A DNA stretch of 64,000 nt from Nectonema munidae (Eukaryota; Nematomorpha; Nectonematoida; Nectonematidae). Within the stretch, counting starts at the first letter, position 1. Each line of letters opens with the position of its first letter. The position numbers were made by a program, and so were the translations under genes. Below the pieces are notes generated by a model. It ran no database searches. It was not told the DNA's origin and saw only the letters and a program-made list of their open reading frames with translations. This document shows positions 21,990 to 34,461 of the stretch, piece after piece. Location of the stretch: NCBI GenBank assembly GCA_030549495.1, contig JAUIRK010000894.1, positions 62,001 to 126,000 on the forward strand. Reading direction: 5' to 3'.

Positions 21990-23087
21990 CTATCAATGTC
22001 GCAAGCTTGCGCTTTTCACCAACTAATTTGATCGTACTCAGGTGTTGCGATGACAGAACACACAACTTTAAAAAATTTTTGTAGCGTTCTTTGTAGGAAT
22101 GTATGCTGTTAGAGAGGCATAGTCTGAATACAAAAACTTGCTTTTAATTTCGGCTAACATTAACTCTTTAAAATGCTCAGGTCTAGAGATGTATCGGATG
22201 TGAATTTTTTTACATCGGCGGATGCGGATATTAGATTTGACATCCTAGCTGATGCTGATGTGGATATCCAGAATAAATTTTTATGCGGATGCCCGTATAA
22301 AATATTTTTAAAAAATTATGTTTTATATTTTACAGTGTGTCTTACTATTTTAATCCCTTTTTTTTTACATTTTTTACTGTTTTTTAATCCACCAATGTAA
22401 AAAAAACTAAATCATCCTTCTAGCTTTGAACAGTGCTAGAAGGACAGATAAGGTAATGGACATGCAATTTTTGATAAAAGTGGAAATTCATCTTTTTTAG
22501 TTTTCCACCAATCTAAGCAATTATATGAATCAATTCTTTTTTCTTTTTGATACTTCGTTATTTCTTCATTAAAAGCTTCATTATCTTCATTTTCTTTCTC
22601 GTTTTCTTCTTCACACTACTAGAGTTTAGAATAGAGACTTTTCTTCATTTTTTGCTGCTTTTTACTTCTATGCTACTATTATCAATCTTAATATAAATTC
22701 AAAAGGAAAATTTTTACTTTATTTGTTGTTTCAAAATTGGTGAAAATTTTACTTTTGAATCTCGGATCGAGAAAATGAGCTATAATGTAAAGATTTTAAA
22801 TTGCGGATGATCCACATATGCGGATACGGATATCCAATACATCTCTCAGGTCTAATGATTAGAGACATAAACCTACGGTTAGCTCTAACAGTTCCACGCA
22901 AAGTAAAGTTATTCAGTTTTGCCCACTTACAATGATTGTGAGAAGTGAAAAAGCGGTCAGTGAAAATACCTGAACCACAATGTAGTTCAGCTTGGGTAAC
23001 ACGTTTTTGTACAATTTCTTCAGCGCTAAAGTACGTTTTTTCTATCAAGCCTACATGAATTAAAATGAACATATTCCCGTTCATCAC
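21990..23087 (-). pseudogene. piggyBac transposase fragment, split by a hAT MITE
   Basis: On the minus strand, 23087 down to 22855 reads MNGNMFILIHVGLIEKTYFS and GSGIFTDRFFTSHNHCKWAK, then NNFTLRGTVRANRRF, which is the second-catalytic-aspartate region of piggyBac transposases (usual form YFDNFFTS...GTVRANR). After the MITE the reading continues near 22177 with PEHFKELMLAEIKSKFLYSD and YASLTAYIPTKNATKIF, a match to the region after it. Farther left it dissolves in stops. The N-terminal half and both element ends were not found. Confidence 0.65.
22186..22846. mobile_element. hAT-like MITE (661 bp) with 8-bp target duplication
   Basis: CAGGTCTA flanks both sides (22178-22185, 22847-22854). The ends are GAGATGTATCGGATG and, in reverse, AGAGATGTATTGGATA. 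Subterminal GCGGATRCGGATATC blocks are repeated and inverted. There is no transposase. A truncated relative lies at 45356-45440. The exact junction is ambiguous by one base. Confidence 0.75.
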
Positions 23088-23810
23088 GGCCTTTAAAAAA
23101 GGCTCCTCATTTTTTTATTATAGAAAAGAGATATTTTATATCAAGACTTTGATTCCTGGCTTGACCAATGAAAAAAAAGAGCGGAAAAGGATGCAAGCAA
23201 ATCGCAAATTGAAAACTTTTCATAATATTTCAAATTTTGCCGGTGTCAAAACAAAAAAGTTCATAAGTTGAACATTATTCATCTAAACTTAGATAAAAAG
23301 ATCAGAAGAACGTGAGAGTGACGGAAATATTATCATTGTTCGTTTTATTGGAATGAAAGTTTTACCAAAATTCTTCTGTTACATTTCCTTTACGTTTTAT
23401 CTATGTCAACTCAGCTCCATTTCGCCTACATTTATATAATATAGAGTTTTCAACTTTTAAGTTTTACACAAACTATAAGCTTAGTGGTGTAAACAATGAA
23501 ATTTCTAGTTTTTAAACTTACATAGCCAAACCCGAAATAGCCGTTATCAAAGAATTTTATGGCGATTGACAGAAAAAAAAGGATTTGACTTATGTTTTTC
23601 GCTGATTTTAGCCAAAAATGAGCAGTTGGATTTATACTTGACAAGATTTGATCGTAGCCACCAATAATACCGAAGATTTTTTTGTATATTTTGATTTCAT
23701 TTACAGTGAACCTTCAGGTAATCAACGCCTCGTTCTACTAATAATTCTGTCTACTAATTATTTTTGACATAATTGTTTGTCGAATCACGCACTCCAAAAT
23801 TAGGCTTATA
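23088..23810. other. AT-rich spacer, no feature seen
   Basis: Short open frames here have no recognisable domain. Confidence 0.4.
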
Positions 23811-23814
23811 TAAA

Positions 23815-24225
23815 AAATGCTTAAAGGACCACAGAAGAGTTCACCACGACGAACTTTTTCGAGTCGCAGAAGGAACAAGATAATCTAACTCACAAGGCGC
23901 TTTCATTATATAAAAAGGAAGAGAAAGACACTAAGAATGAAGAAATTTGTAGCACGTTGAATGATGTGCAAGCATTTATAGAAAAACATCACCGTGAGAA
24001 ACTATGACTAAAAGAGCGGTTAGGTGATATCACATTTTTGAAAGATCATCTATCAAAGAAAAAACTAACTATATACTCTGAATAGCGTTCTAGTATCCTT
24101 TAAATCACCCATTTCAATCTCAAAAGAAACAGAGGAGTTGAGAATCTAGCGACTGTAAAGATGGAAAGTGGAAAGAAATGCATCTACATAATCTTTTAAT
24201 GTCTATTTTTTTTTTAATAAAAGTT
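23815..24225 (+). pseudogene. Possible degraded gene with charged helical segment
   Basis: One frame reads FESQKEQDNLTHKALSLYKK, then EEKDTKNEEICSTLNDVQAF and IEKHHREKL, interrupted by a stop and then LKERLGDITFLKDHLS. Lys/Glu-rich composition and codon-like content differ from the AT-rich flanks, and a T-rich stretch follows. I do not recognise the protein. It may be a processed pseudogene or a transposon scrap. Confidence 0.3.
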
Positions 24226-26329
24226 CATTTAATTCTATTCTTTTTCTAAATTAATAAAAATATTAAAAAAAAACGTATTTTAGTTTCATTTTATATTTTT
24301 AAGCCGAATAAATCTATAAAAATATTTCATGTAATCTAGAATGGATTAGAGACAAATATTACGTCAAATTTTGTAAAATGATGATCTATTTAACAATCAA
24401 AAATATAGTTGATTTCCCGCTACTGTTGGTGACATAGGAACGCTTTTGAATGTGTGTGATAAATCTTTAAAAAGCATCCTTATATTATAGTAATAAAATG
24501 CTTAAATAATATTTTGAAAATAAGCTCGACTCAAAGGATTGAGCCTGAGGCAGAGTTTTTATCGCGTTATTGCAAAATCGCTTCGAGTGAACACGCGGAG
24601 TCTGATGTAAACAACGTGCACTTGAACTTCTTTACAACTTACTCGCTTATTGCAAAACCTCGTCCATAATCCTTTCTGATTGGCGGCCCTACTCAAAGAA
24701 AAGCTGTCAAAACACTTGTTCACAACGAATTAGGAAATTTCTGATTAGCTACGCAGGTAATAAGTTTTTATAATAACTCACAGCTTGGTATACGTTAAAC
24801 TCTTCGTATCGAATCATAAACATGAAGAATAAAAGTATTTCTCCGCCTATATATATACATGATATTCTCAAAGATTCACTGGCAACAGCAGTGCCAGTGG
24901 AATACAAAGATGAGTGGCAAGAACATCCATTAGTAGTCACACACTACTTCATTGGGAGGGATTGGAGATATAGTAAGGATAGAAAACAATGGATAGAAGT
25001 CTTGATCCGTGTGTACTCGTCATTTCAGATGTATGAACCTTAAGTTTTGTGTTTATCTGCCAATAGATAGATACTAATCATTCTTTCGAAACTTAAAATT
25101 TTGTTTGCGGCACAAAATCCATTTTAGGGTCCGTAAAAATATAATTCAACTTTGTTGAGGAAAAGTTATGAAATTGAAAAAAAGATATATTATGGTAAGA
25201 AGCTCAGTTATATGTGTATGATTTCCCATCTTCATATCTGGTTGAATCAGATTTGATACTAAAAGTGATTAAAATATAATTTAATTATACCTATAAAGCA
25301 TTCCGTCATGTTCTTTTTCTGTATTCAAAAAATCGAAATCAACAATGCTATTGATTTAGGAGATTTGAGATGGTCGAACCTGACATTTAAAGTTTAGCTT
25401 CACAGCATCAAGTTCAACTCTCACACTAAATAGCATTTTTTTGCAATAAAATTTTTTACTTTTTTGATTTTATAAAATTTGTTTTAATGGATAAGCAGTG
25501 TTAAAAATATATAACTATATAAAATTAACTGAATAAACTAATAACTTATTCTAATTTTTTTGATAATGCAATAAAAAATAAGGGGTCCATAAAAAATTGT
25601 AAGTTCCAGAAAGTTTCATAACAGAAAAAAGAATTTCTGATTTAGCTTCTTGATTACAAAATTTTAGTCCAATGAATTTGTCCGTTTTTCTCAGAGAAAA
25701 TAATTTTAGGGAACCACAAAAATATTATAAGATGGTGAGGTAAGTAAGTAAATTAGACTATCATATAATTGATTCCAAAAATAGATCTTTCAATGCATAA
25801 TACCATATTTTAATGTTTATAAAGAACCTACTGATTTTTGATGCTTAAAATGTGAAAATAGGTTTTCAAAAGGTTTATACTCTTAAGAATAAATATATCA
25901 TCTTGCCAAGTTTATCAAAAATATCTTTTATAGCAAACATTGAATGCATATTTCATTTAAACAGTAGAAAATGTGTAAGATTCATCTTTGGTTATATCGA
26001 ATTTCCAATGCTTTCCATGTATATGAAATTGCCAATTTTTTTAACGTAATTTTTCACAAAAGACGTTCTTTATAAACGCTAAAATACGGTGTTTGTTATC
26101 CATAAATTTTCATTGTGCCCCCCCCCCCTTTCAAAAATTTTACAACTCTTACGTGGGGAATCGTCTGACCAATATTTAATTTTCAATTTTGTATAAATTA
26201 TATTTGTTGTTTCATTGCTAAAAAACGCTGACTTGCTTTCGTTTTTACAAGATAGACCTTGAAGCTTAAATTAAATATATATTAAGTTTGCTTCATTTGA
26301 CTTATTGAATTATGATATTACACTTGATC
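24226..26329. other. Spacer; one short open frame, poly-C run
   Basis: A locally GC-richer block at about 24520-24740 precedes an open frame at 24822-25043 (73 codons) that has no domain I know. A C-run lies near 26113-26126. Nothing else was seen. Confidence 0.4.
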
Positions 26330-27221
26330 AACTTTAACCTTAACAACAACATCATCATGACGATGAGCATTACTACTATCACCAACGCCATCAAATCATT
26401 GGCACTAACAGGATCGTATATTCCTTGCTATCTATCCTCTATATATTATAATCTTATTGCAGTGTATACTTACTCACTCATATTATTTTAGTGCTCTAAC
26501 AGCTCACCACTGAGATCTGTACTGCAATAAAGGAGCTTCTTTGTACCTCCTCCTTCCTTTCTTAGACTGTGGCTTCATTTAGAGTTTCGTGCAATAAAGT
26601 CATGGATAGATGAAAAAGATGACGTTTTTTCGCTCCATCCTCATAACCTATTTCTAAACAGTGCCTCCTTTTTTCTGTTTCAATATTTTTTGCAAGCGCG
26701 TGTGTGACCTTGAAATTTTATTTCCTTATGGATGGAAAGAGTGACACGCATAGTAGTGATGGTGCTTTTCGTGACTAACAGCATACTTCTTTCCATTGTG
26801 CAAGCCGCTGCTGCTTGCTTGCTTACCTTGCTTCTCCGCTAAATAGATAAATGAAATTTAATTTATAGATTCGTCTCCCGACCTTAATTATTGGAAGATG
26901 GTAAACGTATTTGCATATTATTTTAATATACCCTGGCGAGTTGTGTCGGTATGCCTTCTTTCTTCATCCATTGCTTGAAAGTTCGCTTTACTAATTCACT
27001 TACCCCTCTCGCTCTCCCATTCGCATCATCTCATCTCTCTTTCACGAAGGATTGATTTGGTTTGGAGATTATTGAGAAGTTTCGTCTCAAAGTCTCTTAC
27101 AACATTTCTAACAATGGAAGTAGTAGACAGCTTCATTTCCATTACACTCACTTCTTTTTAATCTCTGCCATCTTATTTCACTCAATCCATCCATCCCATC
27201 CTTCCAAACACACTTAGCAGG
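26330..27221 (+). promoter_or_regulatory. Repeat-free, GC-richer block ending in a strong donor; possible 5' exon
   Basis: No transposon signal or long frame is seen. Pyrimidine-rich sequence ends in CACTTAGCAG|GTATGAATT at 27221, a textbook donor. Since the coding exon at 39133 begins with an acceptor, a noncoding first exon is required somewhere upstream on the + strand; this is one candidate. The link is speculation from splice grammar alone. Confidence 0.2.
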
Positions 27222-29094
27222 TATGAATTCTTTTCCTTTACCTTAACTTCTAGTGCCGTATTTGGACGATTTTAGCGCATACTTCGATTTTTCATTAAAA
27301 AAGGAAATTGGAAATTAAAATCTTAAATATAGAAAATGACGAATATTTTAATAGCGGCCTTGACCTTGGAGATGATTTTCAAACTTCTCTATATACAGAA
27401 CGGTCTGTCGTTTTCACAAGATATGAGAGTTGCATATATCGAGAATGAAATGAGATTCATTGTTTTTATTAACCCATTTTGGATTATTGTTCCTGTAGAT
27501 GGGTCAGCAAAATGTTCATGTTGTCCACATTGCGCCGCGAGAGTTATATATGCGAAATAGATGTTCAAAAATGAAGTAAATTTTCACTTATTAAATTGTA
27601 TTATCCCATGGTTAGAAAAAGTCATACTCATTTATTTATAAAGAAAGGCAAGTTAAGCTTAACTTAGAGTTAGAGCAGTCTTAACTTCCTTTGCTTTGTG
27701 TAAATCTTTCGAGACAAATTCTTTAATTAATCTTGTAATCACACAAAACCAAACTGAAAGTTTACCTCATTTAAACAAATGAATAAGACTATATATAGCG
27801 TCCCTAATAAGAAAATATTTCTACTTTTGTAACGGGAATGAACCTTCTTGATTGGTTTACTTTAGATGTTATATGCAAGATTATCTAATGTTCAGAAGTT
27901 GGTATTTGTGATCCTCCCGCGGACCTTGATTTTTGAAATTTTTCACTCACTACACTAAGAAATTTTCCCAACTCTGCTGTAGAGGAACGCAGACCAACTC
28001 CAATTTCCAATGGAATTCAATCGAGATAAATCAAAATAGTCTACTTTGCGCCAACTAAAATACGTTAAAATAACCGTTCACCTCATTAAAATGTTCTTAA
28101 TTTTACATCATAAAAAATAATTTTTGCCTCTGTGCTGTAATGAAACAAAAAACTTAATCATGTTAAGTCGATTTCAACAAGTAGACTGTCTAATAAGGTA
28201 GAATATTACGTTTAGAATGCTTACTAAAGTATCGCGGCAAACAATTACTCTTAAAAATTTTTGTCGTTAAAGTCGCTTTTAAATTGAAGAGTTTATATTG
28301 AAATGGCTTTCATATTTTCCGTGAGATCAGGTAATCACATCTTATACCAAATGACATAGTTTGTACAAATTGTATTTATCTTTGGCAATTAATTAATGAG
28401 TTGGTAGTTTAAGGATATCAGAGCCATCGTCCAAACATTAATTCACTAGAATAGCATTGGCTAAAATTGCAAAGTGATCAAAATGAGAATGTTGTGTGTT
28501 TATTTGAGAAAAGTAGTACTTTAAAAGATTCTGCAAACTTTTATGTATAAAAATGGGCGAAATAAATGAGTAATAGTAAATAGAAAACTTTTTGTAAAAT
28601 GCAAAAGTCGCGCTTTCTAGATGCAAACTTTTTACATTTGCTCATTCTTCGCTCTGACAAGGTCTTCCTTTAGTTTGCTTTTGTTGTTGTTGTTAGCCCT
28701 TTGATTACACTATCTCACGATCGGTGTAATCAATCAGTTCATTACAGAGAGAAAAAAAGTTTGCTTTTCATTTTGAAAGCTAAACACCTATATCAGAATA
28801 TGTGAAAAGACATCTCATCATCTGTTCAGTTATGAAAGATTATTCCTTTCCTTTAGCTGCAATACCAACATCTAAATAACTGTTAATTATATATTTATAC
28901 AATAACTTGTAAAAATGGTCACATTTGCTCTGCTAATATTTTGATTCCTATACAAAATATTTTTAAAACCTTATATAGAAAAGGTAGTTTTATATAAAAA
29001 AAATTTTATATTAGAAAATTTGTAACATTTTTTCTTGTTCAAATTTTTACATGGAATAAAAAAAATCGCATGGGATGAAATTGATTCGTATTTT
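27222..29094. other. AT-rich spacer with a dispersed-repeat scrap
   Basis: Near 28678-28745 is TTGTTGTTGTTAGCCCTT followed by GATTACAC and an inverted GTGTAATC; a similar piece lies at 54860-54925. No gene was seen. Confidence 0.4.
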
Positions 29095-29207
29095 TATTCT
29101 ATTTTCTTATTCCCGCTTTTTCTACGTAAGAAAGCAATCTATTGAGATTCACATTAAATATAAAGTAATAATGGCTATTATCTGTTATAAGAAACTCATT
29201 TTTTAAT
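29095..29207 (+). repeat. Direct repeat, left copy, beside Helitron fragment
   Basis: It shares TCTACGTAAGAAAGCAATC, then GAGATTCACATTAAAT and GGCTATTATCTGTTA with 30041-30150. The two copies are 0.95 kb apart in the same orientation and enclose the helicase fragment. Confidence 0.6.
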
Positions 29208-29314
29208 TTTGATTCATGGTGAGCCAAGTAATCCTTCCCACTAGTGGCAAACTTCTCGTTTGGATATGATGGATGAACGAAGACTCTTAAATGTAAAGTA
29301 CTGACTATTGTTAC

Positions 29315-29816
29315 AGATTACCAAGAAGAAGTCGTTCTCTATCCAATGGAGTTTATAAATTCATTGCAACCATCTAGTATGTTACCACATAAACTCATTT
29401 TGAAAGTTGGATGTATCGTAATGCTTCTTCGAAATCTTAGCCTTAAAGATGGCATCTGTAATGGAACCCGCCTTAAAATATATAAATTAAGATAATACGT
29501 TTGGCTGTCATATTCTGTTGTTGTGAACCGTGGAAAGCGTGTCTTGATTTCTATAATTTCTCTATCTCCTAATCACACACATCTTCATTTTCAAATCAAG
29601 CGTATTCTGTTTCCACTCACATTGTCTTATGCACTGACTATCAATAAAAGTCAAGGACAGACTTTTGAAAAAGTAAGTTTTTTTAAGGGACTATGTTTCA
29701 GTCATCAACAACTTTATGTTGCTCAGAAAGATCTTTTCAGGTCATTAAATTTCACGTTTGTGACACTCACTGTCGAGGACATCAGTACAATAATATATAA
29801 TATACAAAAAACATAG
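29315..29816 (+). pseudogene. Helitron helicase C-terminal fragment
   Basis: At 29346-29465 one frame reads EFINSLQPSSMLPHKLILKV and GCIVMLLRNLSLKDGICNGT, the Helitron PIF1-like helicase segment just before its last motifs. After a frame change around 29490 it continues QIKRILFPLTLSYALTINKS, QGQTFEKVSFF and FSHQQLYVAQKD, i.e. the AMTINKSQGQT and SHGQLYVA motifs (helicase motifs V/VI). The stop is at 29816. Rep domain, upstream helicase and defined Helitron ends (5' TC, 3' hairpin-CTRR) are absent, so this is a fragment. Confidence 0.85.
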
Positions 29817-29857
29817 TTTACCCACAAATTTATCGGTGAAATTTTCATGCATCAATC

Positions 29858-29895
29858 TACCTATCTGTGTATGTATGTATCTATCTATCTATTAA
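29858..29895. repeat. Short simple repeat (CTAT/TGTA)
   Basis: TATGTATGTATCTATCTATCTATT-like microsatellite just after the helicase fragment, followed by a small hairpin TAGAG...CTCTA. Confidence 0.6.
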
Positions 29896-30040
29896 TGCTT
29901 CTTATTAGAGTCTGGAGGCTCTAAAAATGGATTTAAAAAAGATTGAAAAATTAAAAAAATGTTAATAATAACAAACCGTTTTTATTTCCTACCAATCAAA
30001 TGATAAAAATTTTGGATAAAAGATGGTTAATTTTTATTTT

Positions 30041-30150
30041 TATAACAATTATTTTGTCATCCCAAGTTCTTCTAGGTAAGCAAGCCATCGATAGAGATTC
30101 ACATTAAATGGAAAAGAATTGCTATTATCTATTAAAAATCAGTTACACAT
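30041..30150 (+). repeat. Direct repeat, right copy, beside Helitron fragment
   Basis: It matches 29095-29207 with several substitutions: TCTAGGTAAGCAAGCCATC, GAGATTCACATTAAAT and TTGCTATTATCTATTA. Confidence 0.6.
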
Positions 30151-32770
30151 AATTCGATTCAACCTTTTTTCATAACGTTCTTTTCAATCAAGATATAATT
30201 GGAATTGGAAAACTAATTTAATTTTGTTTAAAGCAAATGCATAGCATGTTAAAATTGCATTTTATTTAAATTATTATCAAAGTAATATTGCTTATAATAA
30301 TCAAATGATAGGAGAATAATTAATGAAAATGAAAGCAATTGTGCATTTTAAAATGTTCATTAAGTTTTCTGTATTCAGTCTCACAATTCGCATCAATGTT
30401 TGTAATTTTTTTCCTTTGCAACAAACTTTAGCTGAATATAATGGAAATTGCTGCGTTTATTGCATCATGCGTTTAACAATTTTCCAAGTTTGGCTTAAAA
30501 ATGCACGCCATCTGGATTTGTTTAAGTTTTTGCTTCTGTTAAATAATCCTCGAATGAAATGATAAAATCGTTGCTTAAGCTCAGATTTCTGGATTGATTT
30601 TTAAGTGTTCAGCTTTTTATCACCGACTTAAAATCATTTTAATCTTTATCATGATGGTGTAAGATAAACTTTTAATTGAGAATTTACCCAAAGTTTTGTT
30701 ATATCATTGCCAAAGGTGATTTATCTTGATTTCGCACTCGTTATTTAAGATAGATAACTTCTATATATCTATATGTGGTGATCACTGAAACTTTTCCAAT
30801 GTTGGGTCATTTTATTCAAAAAATTAATTGATGTATTGTGTCATAAAAAAGGAGGAGAAGAAACAAAATTCTCAATCATGGAAAATTTTTATCCTTCGCT
30901 TAGTAAGAAATAGAAACGGTTTGTATTATATTTAAAAACAACACCAAGAACTACCATACCATAATTAAATAAAATAAAACTCTAAATGATAATGTTTTGC
31001 TTGTATACGGTATATTGATAGCGCTATTGATATATCCAATGTGCTCACCTTCCTTTATATGAAACATTCCTGTCTCGATATATCAGAGACAAAAGGACTA
31101 GTTTCCTATAGTTTCAAAGTACTTATTGTAGTTTTAGGAAATCGTATTGCAACAACACGAACTTGGTATACGCGCGTTTCCTCCTAACTTGCTTACAATA
31201 CCATGTGGGCGAGTTAAGATATTAGTCTTTTTTTAGTTGTCCGTGTGACACATCCAAGGAAAGAACACTCTTCCATGGCTGGACAGATGCTAGGAAGACG
31301 CAGACCAAGTGGAGAGAGAACCTACCACAAGACTTATCTGCAGAGTCTTGTGTGTATGGTTTTAACAAACTGAGCAACGTTAGAAGACGTGGGATAGTTG
31401 GTGGGTGACGTGGCTAGATTTGTTATCTAAGCTATTTTTTTTATATAAGATATAAGCACTTCCTGGTGTTTTTCGTATATTTTCATATTTTTAGCGAATT
31501 TTTCTCTAGCATTTTCTATGAAATTGGGTTTTAAAATTTGCATAGTTGAAAATAGGAAATCGGGCAACTACATAATAATAATTGGTAGAAATTAGCTATA
31601 GGCGTAAGATACAAGTCATATTTTTATAATATACGCCTTTTTTTATTAGCAACTCCATTTCTGAGTCAGGCCTCACGTTGCTTGCGATTGCTTAGCATTA
31701 TTTTTTCATTGTTTTATAATTTTTTATTAACTATATAAAATTTTATTCCTATTCAATTATATTAAAAATATATAATTAAGCTAACTCAAAGCGAGTCTTA
31801 TTTCTTAGGAAAGGGAGAAATGAAGGCGATATTTACGATTCCAAAAATTTAACAATAGATCCTCCCATATGAGGCCTGAGCAAGTTGCTTAATTTTTGTC
31901 CTGATTTACGACTGAACCCTCATCAACTCGGTGGCTTATAAATAAAAAAGGTTTAGTTAAATATAACAGTTTTGTAATATTCTAATATAATATCCTAGTT
32001 AACATTGGATATCGAATAGCCGGACCGAAAAAAGAAGCTGACGAGGATGAGATTATTCATTTATAAACGATGATTCCAAAAAAGTATAAAAGAAAAAGAT
32101 GTAAAAAATAATAATCCAAACCAAATACGGAACAGATAAATTTCAGCTCGATAGCTGGATATGGCATAGATCTAGGAGCACTGCGACAAAAATGTTTGGG
32201 GAGTATTTCTTGCAAAAATAATTAATATGAAAAATACTTTAAGGGTGAAAGATAAGTTTTTATACTAAAAAAGAGATAAACAATCGCATTTGTAGCTAAA
32301 TTTTCCTAAATCTTATTTTTTGGCATATAAGATTAGTGAATGAAAACGCGAGATTTTCATTAATATTTTAGGATTCCGTTTTTAAGCAATGACATCTGGC
32401 AACTTTATCTAGATCCCTAGTTAATTTATTTTTTGAAAATGTGGTATAGAATTATATTTATCCGTTTCAATCTTAATTTAGTAAAGTAGGGAAGAAAGGA
32501 TGTGACTTTTTACCGAAATAAATATTGGAATTTGATAGTTTTCGAAAAAATCTTGTTTTGCTTGGAAATTCTCCTTCCACTAGCTTATTTTAAATGACAA
32601 AATATTTTTTCTTTTCAATAAATAATCATAGCTCGTCTGTGCAAGAATTTGAAATTGCGAGTACTGATTTATTGTCATACCTCTGGAAAATTTTGACTCC
32701 ATCAAATGATAAAATTTGATGGAAGCCTATTTTCTTCTCTTTCAAATCTTTCTTTCGGACTTAACTGCGG
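30151..32770. other. AT-rich spacer; a possible LINE scrap near 31.3 kb
   Basis: At about 31255-31400 a GC-richer piece reads KTQTKWRENLPQDLSAESCV in one frame, vaguely like the GRxRxxWxExxxxDL end of LINE proteins; weak. No other feature was seen. Confidence 0.3.
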
Positions 32771-32780
32771 ATGGTCCCAG

Positions 32781-33290
32781 TTATCTTTTTTCCCATTGCA
32801 AGCATTTCGCTAAGTCATACGATGAAAAAAAATTATCACACACATAGAGATAATTATTTGGGCACAGCTGATTTAACTTATTGGAAAAGTTCGAAACTAC
32901 TGAGCCCCCTAGACCAAATTTATCTCTTTCACGACTTTCAAGATATTTTCCTTGGTAAGTCAAACTGAACTCAATATCCAGGAGCGATACAATGCGACCA
33001 TTGTTTATAACCAAAGCGTATTGGTTTTCCTCGGAGAAATTGTTTTGCTGAGTGACCGCAAAAATATTGAATCATTGTTTCATCAATGCAATGAAACTCA
33101 GATGAAGGTGCCCACTTAAAAAATTTGAATTCTGCTTTTCTATCAAGGGACACATTTTGCCAAATTTATCTTTTTCAAGAAGAGATGTGTTATCACACAC
33201 GTGGAGGTATTTTTTGATCTCTTCAAAACGCTTACGCCGCACCGATATGAAGAAATCAAAGAGTGTTGCAGTCTTCTTTCTTGTCCCAGT
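32781..33290 (-). pseudogene. piggyBac transposase fragment 3
   Basis: On the minus strand it reads RRKRFEEIKKYLHVCDNTSL, DKFGKMCPLDRKAEFKFF, SEFHCIDETMIQYFCGHSAK (first catalytic aspartate in CIDETM), QFLRGKPIRFGYKQW and, after a frame change near 33000, DKFGLGGSVVSNFSNKL and YLYVCDNFFSSYDLAKCL (second aspartate in CDNFFSS). That is the central piggyBac domain in correct order. The N-terminus, C-terminus and element ends are missing. It is a different, more PGBD-like lineage than elements 1 and 2. Confidence 0.85.
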
Positions 33291-34390
33291 TTAACCTGGA
33301 ACGTGGCAGCGAGTCATAACTTGCGCAAATTAATATGATTGAGGAAAAGTTTTTCCATGCAGTTTAAGATAAAATTCTTATAAAGTGTACTTCATTAGGG
33401 AATAAAAGAGTGTTTATAATAAAATGAAATAAACCAAGTTTTAAAAAATAAAATGAAATGTCCAAGTTTTTCAAATGATTTGCTTTTTTGACGGATAAGT
33501 ATTAATTCTTCACATTTCTCCAAGTTCAAACATCTCTTTTTTGGTGTTTACAATATTCGAATCAAAACGAATAGATCTTTCCGCCTGAGAATTGTTGGAG
33601 GGTATAATCAAGTTAAAATATATTCTTTGAAGAAGCGAAATATATCATTTTGCATTATATACTTTTTGTTTCAAAATAAAAACTCTTTTTGTATTATATT
33701 TTTGATCATTGATTTAAATGAAACAACCTACATTTAATCTCGATTTTAAATTAAAATATCTTCTCGTTAGTAACATTAGATGAGCCAATCTGCATGTAAA
33801 CAATAAACTTCCATTTTCATTATTTTTTTAGGATCTCTACAACTTTAAAAAGTTATAATATAAAATTTATTAAAAAGAAAATCACGAAAGAGTTAAAAAA
33901 AATGGGTGTATTGTAACGAGCCTAATGTGTACTATATAACTAATAAAAAAGTAAAATTGATTCCTCAAGAAGAGTGTTAAGTTTTTTTCGCGGGGGAACG
34001 AGGATTAACTCTCCCCTCGGGGAATGGGCAGGTTTGGGGTCCCCTCAGAGCTCGGGTAAGTATATATGTGAATAAAGAGTGGTATCTCGGTTTTCGAAAT
34101 AACTCGTTTTAACAAAGTGTTCGAAAGCCGATTTAGTATATTACGAAAATTGTATACTATCAAGAGATGAAGTAAAAATAAATAATACGTTTTCAATCAC
34201 CAAATAAACTGTAAAGTGCATGTATGTTTTACTGAAACGATAAATGAAGCAAAATGTTTTTTCAGACATTACACGATATTAACAACTTACAACAATTTAC
34301 TGCTTGGAATAGAAGCCTTAAATATGTCACTAATAAATTTTGGAATCTATGATTTAGAAACTAAGATTATGAAAGTATTATGATCTTTGT
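33291..34390. other. AT-rich spacer, no feature seen
   Basis: A small GC-rich patch lies at 33990-34060 (CTCCCCTCGGGGAATGG) with no known match. No gene was seen. Confidence 0.4.
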
Positions 34391-34393
34391 GTG

Positions 34394-34461
34394 GGGTCGC
34401 AGGAAGTCTGGTGAGGCCTAAATTGGGTCGCCACTGGAAAAAGGTTGGAAACGACTTCTTT
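34394..34461. repeat. hAT-type 3' end scrap
   Basis: GGGTCGCCACTGGAAAAAGG TTGGAAACGACTTC resembles the GGTCGCxxACTGGAAAAGGTTGxGAACCAC right end shared by many hAT elements. No partner end is visible. Confidence 0.4.

Noticed and set aside
24822-25043. 73-codon + frame (MKNKSISPPIYIHDILKDSL...) as a gene
   Set aside because: No domain, no splice partner, no homology I recognise; kept only as a mention in the spacer.
27336-27560. 74-codon + frame with two CxxC-like pairs (CSCCPHC) as a small zinc protein
   Set aside because: Single chance cluster of cysteines in an otherwise hydrophobic frame without support.
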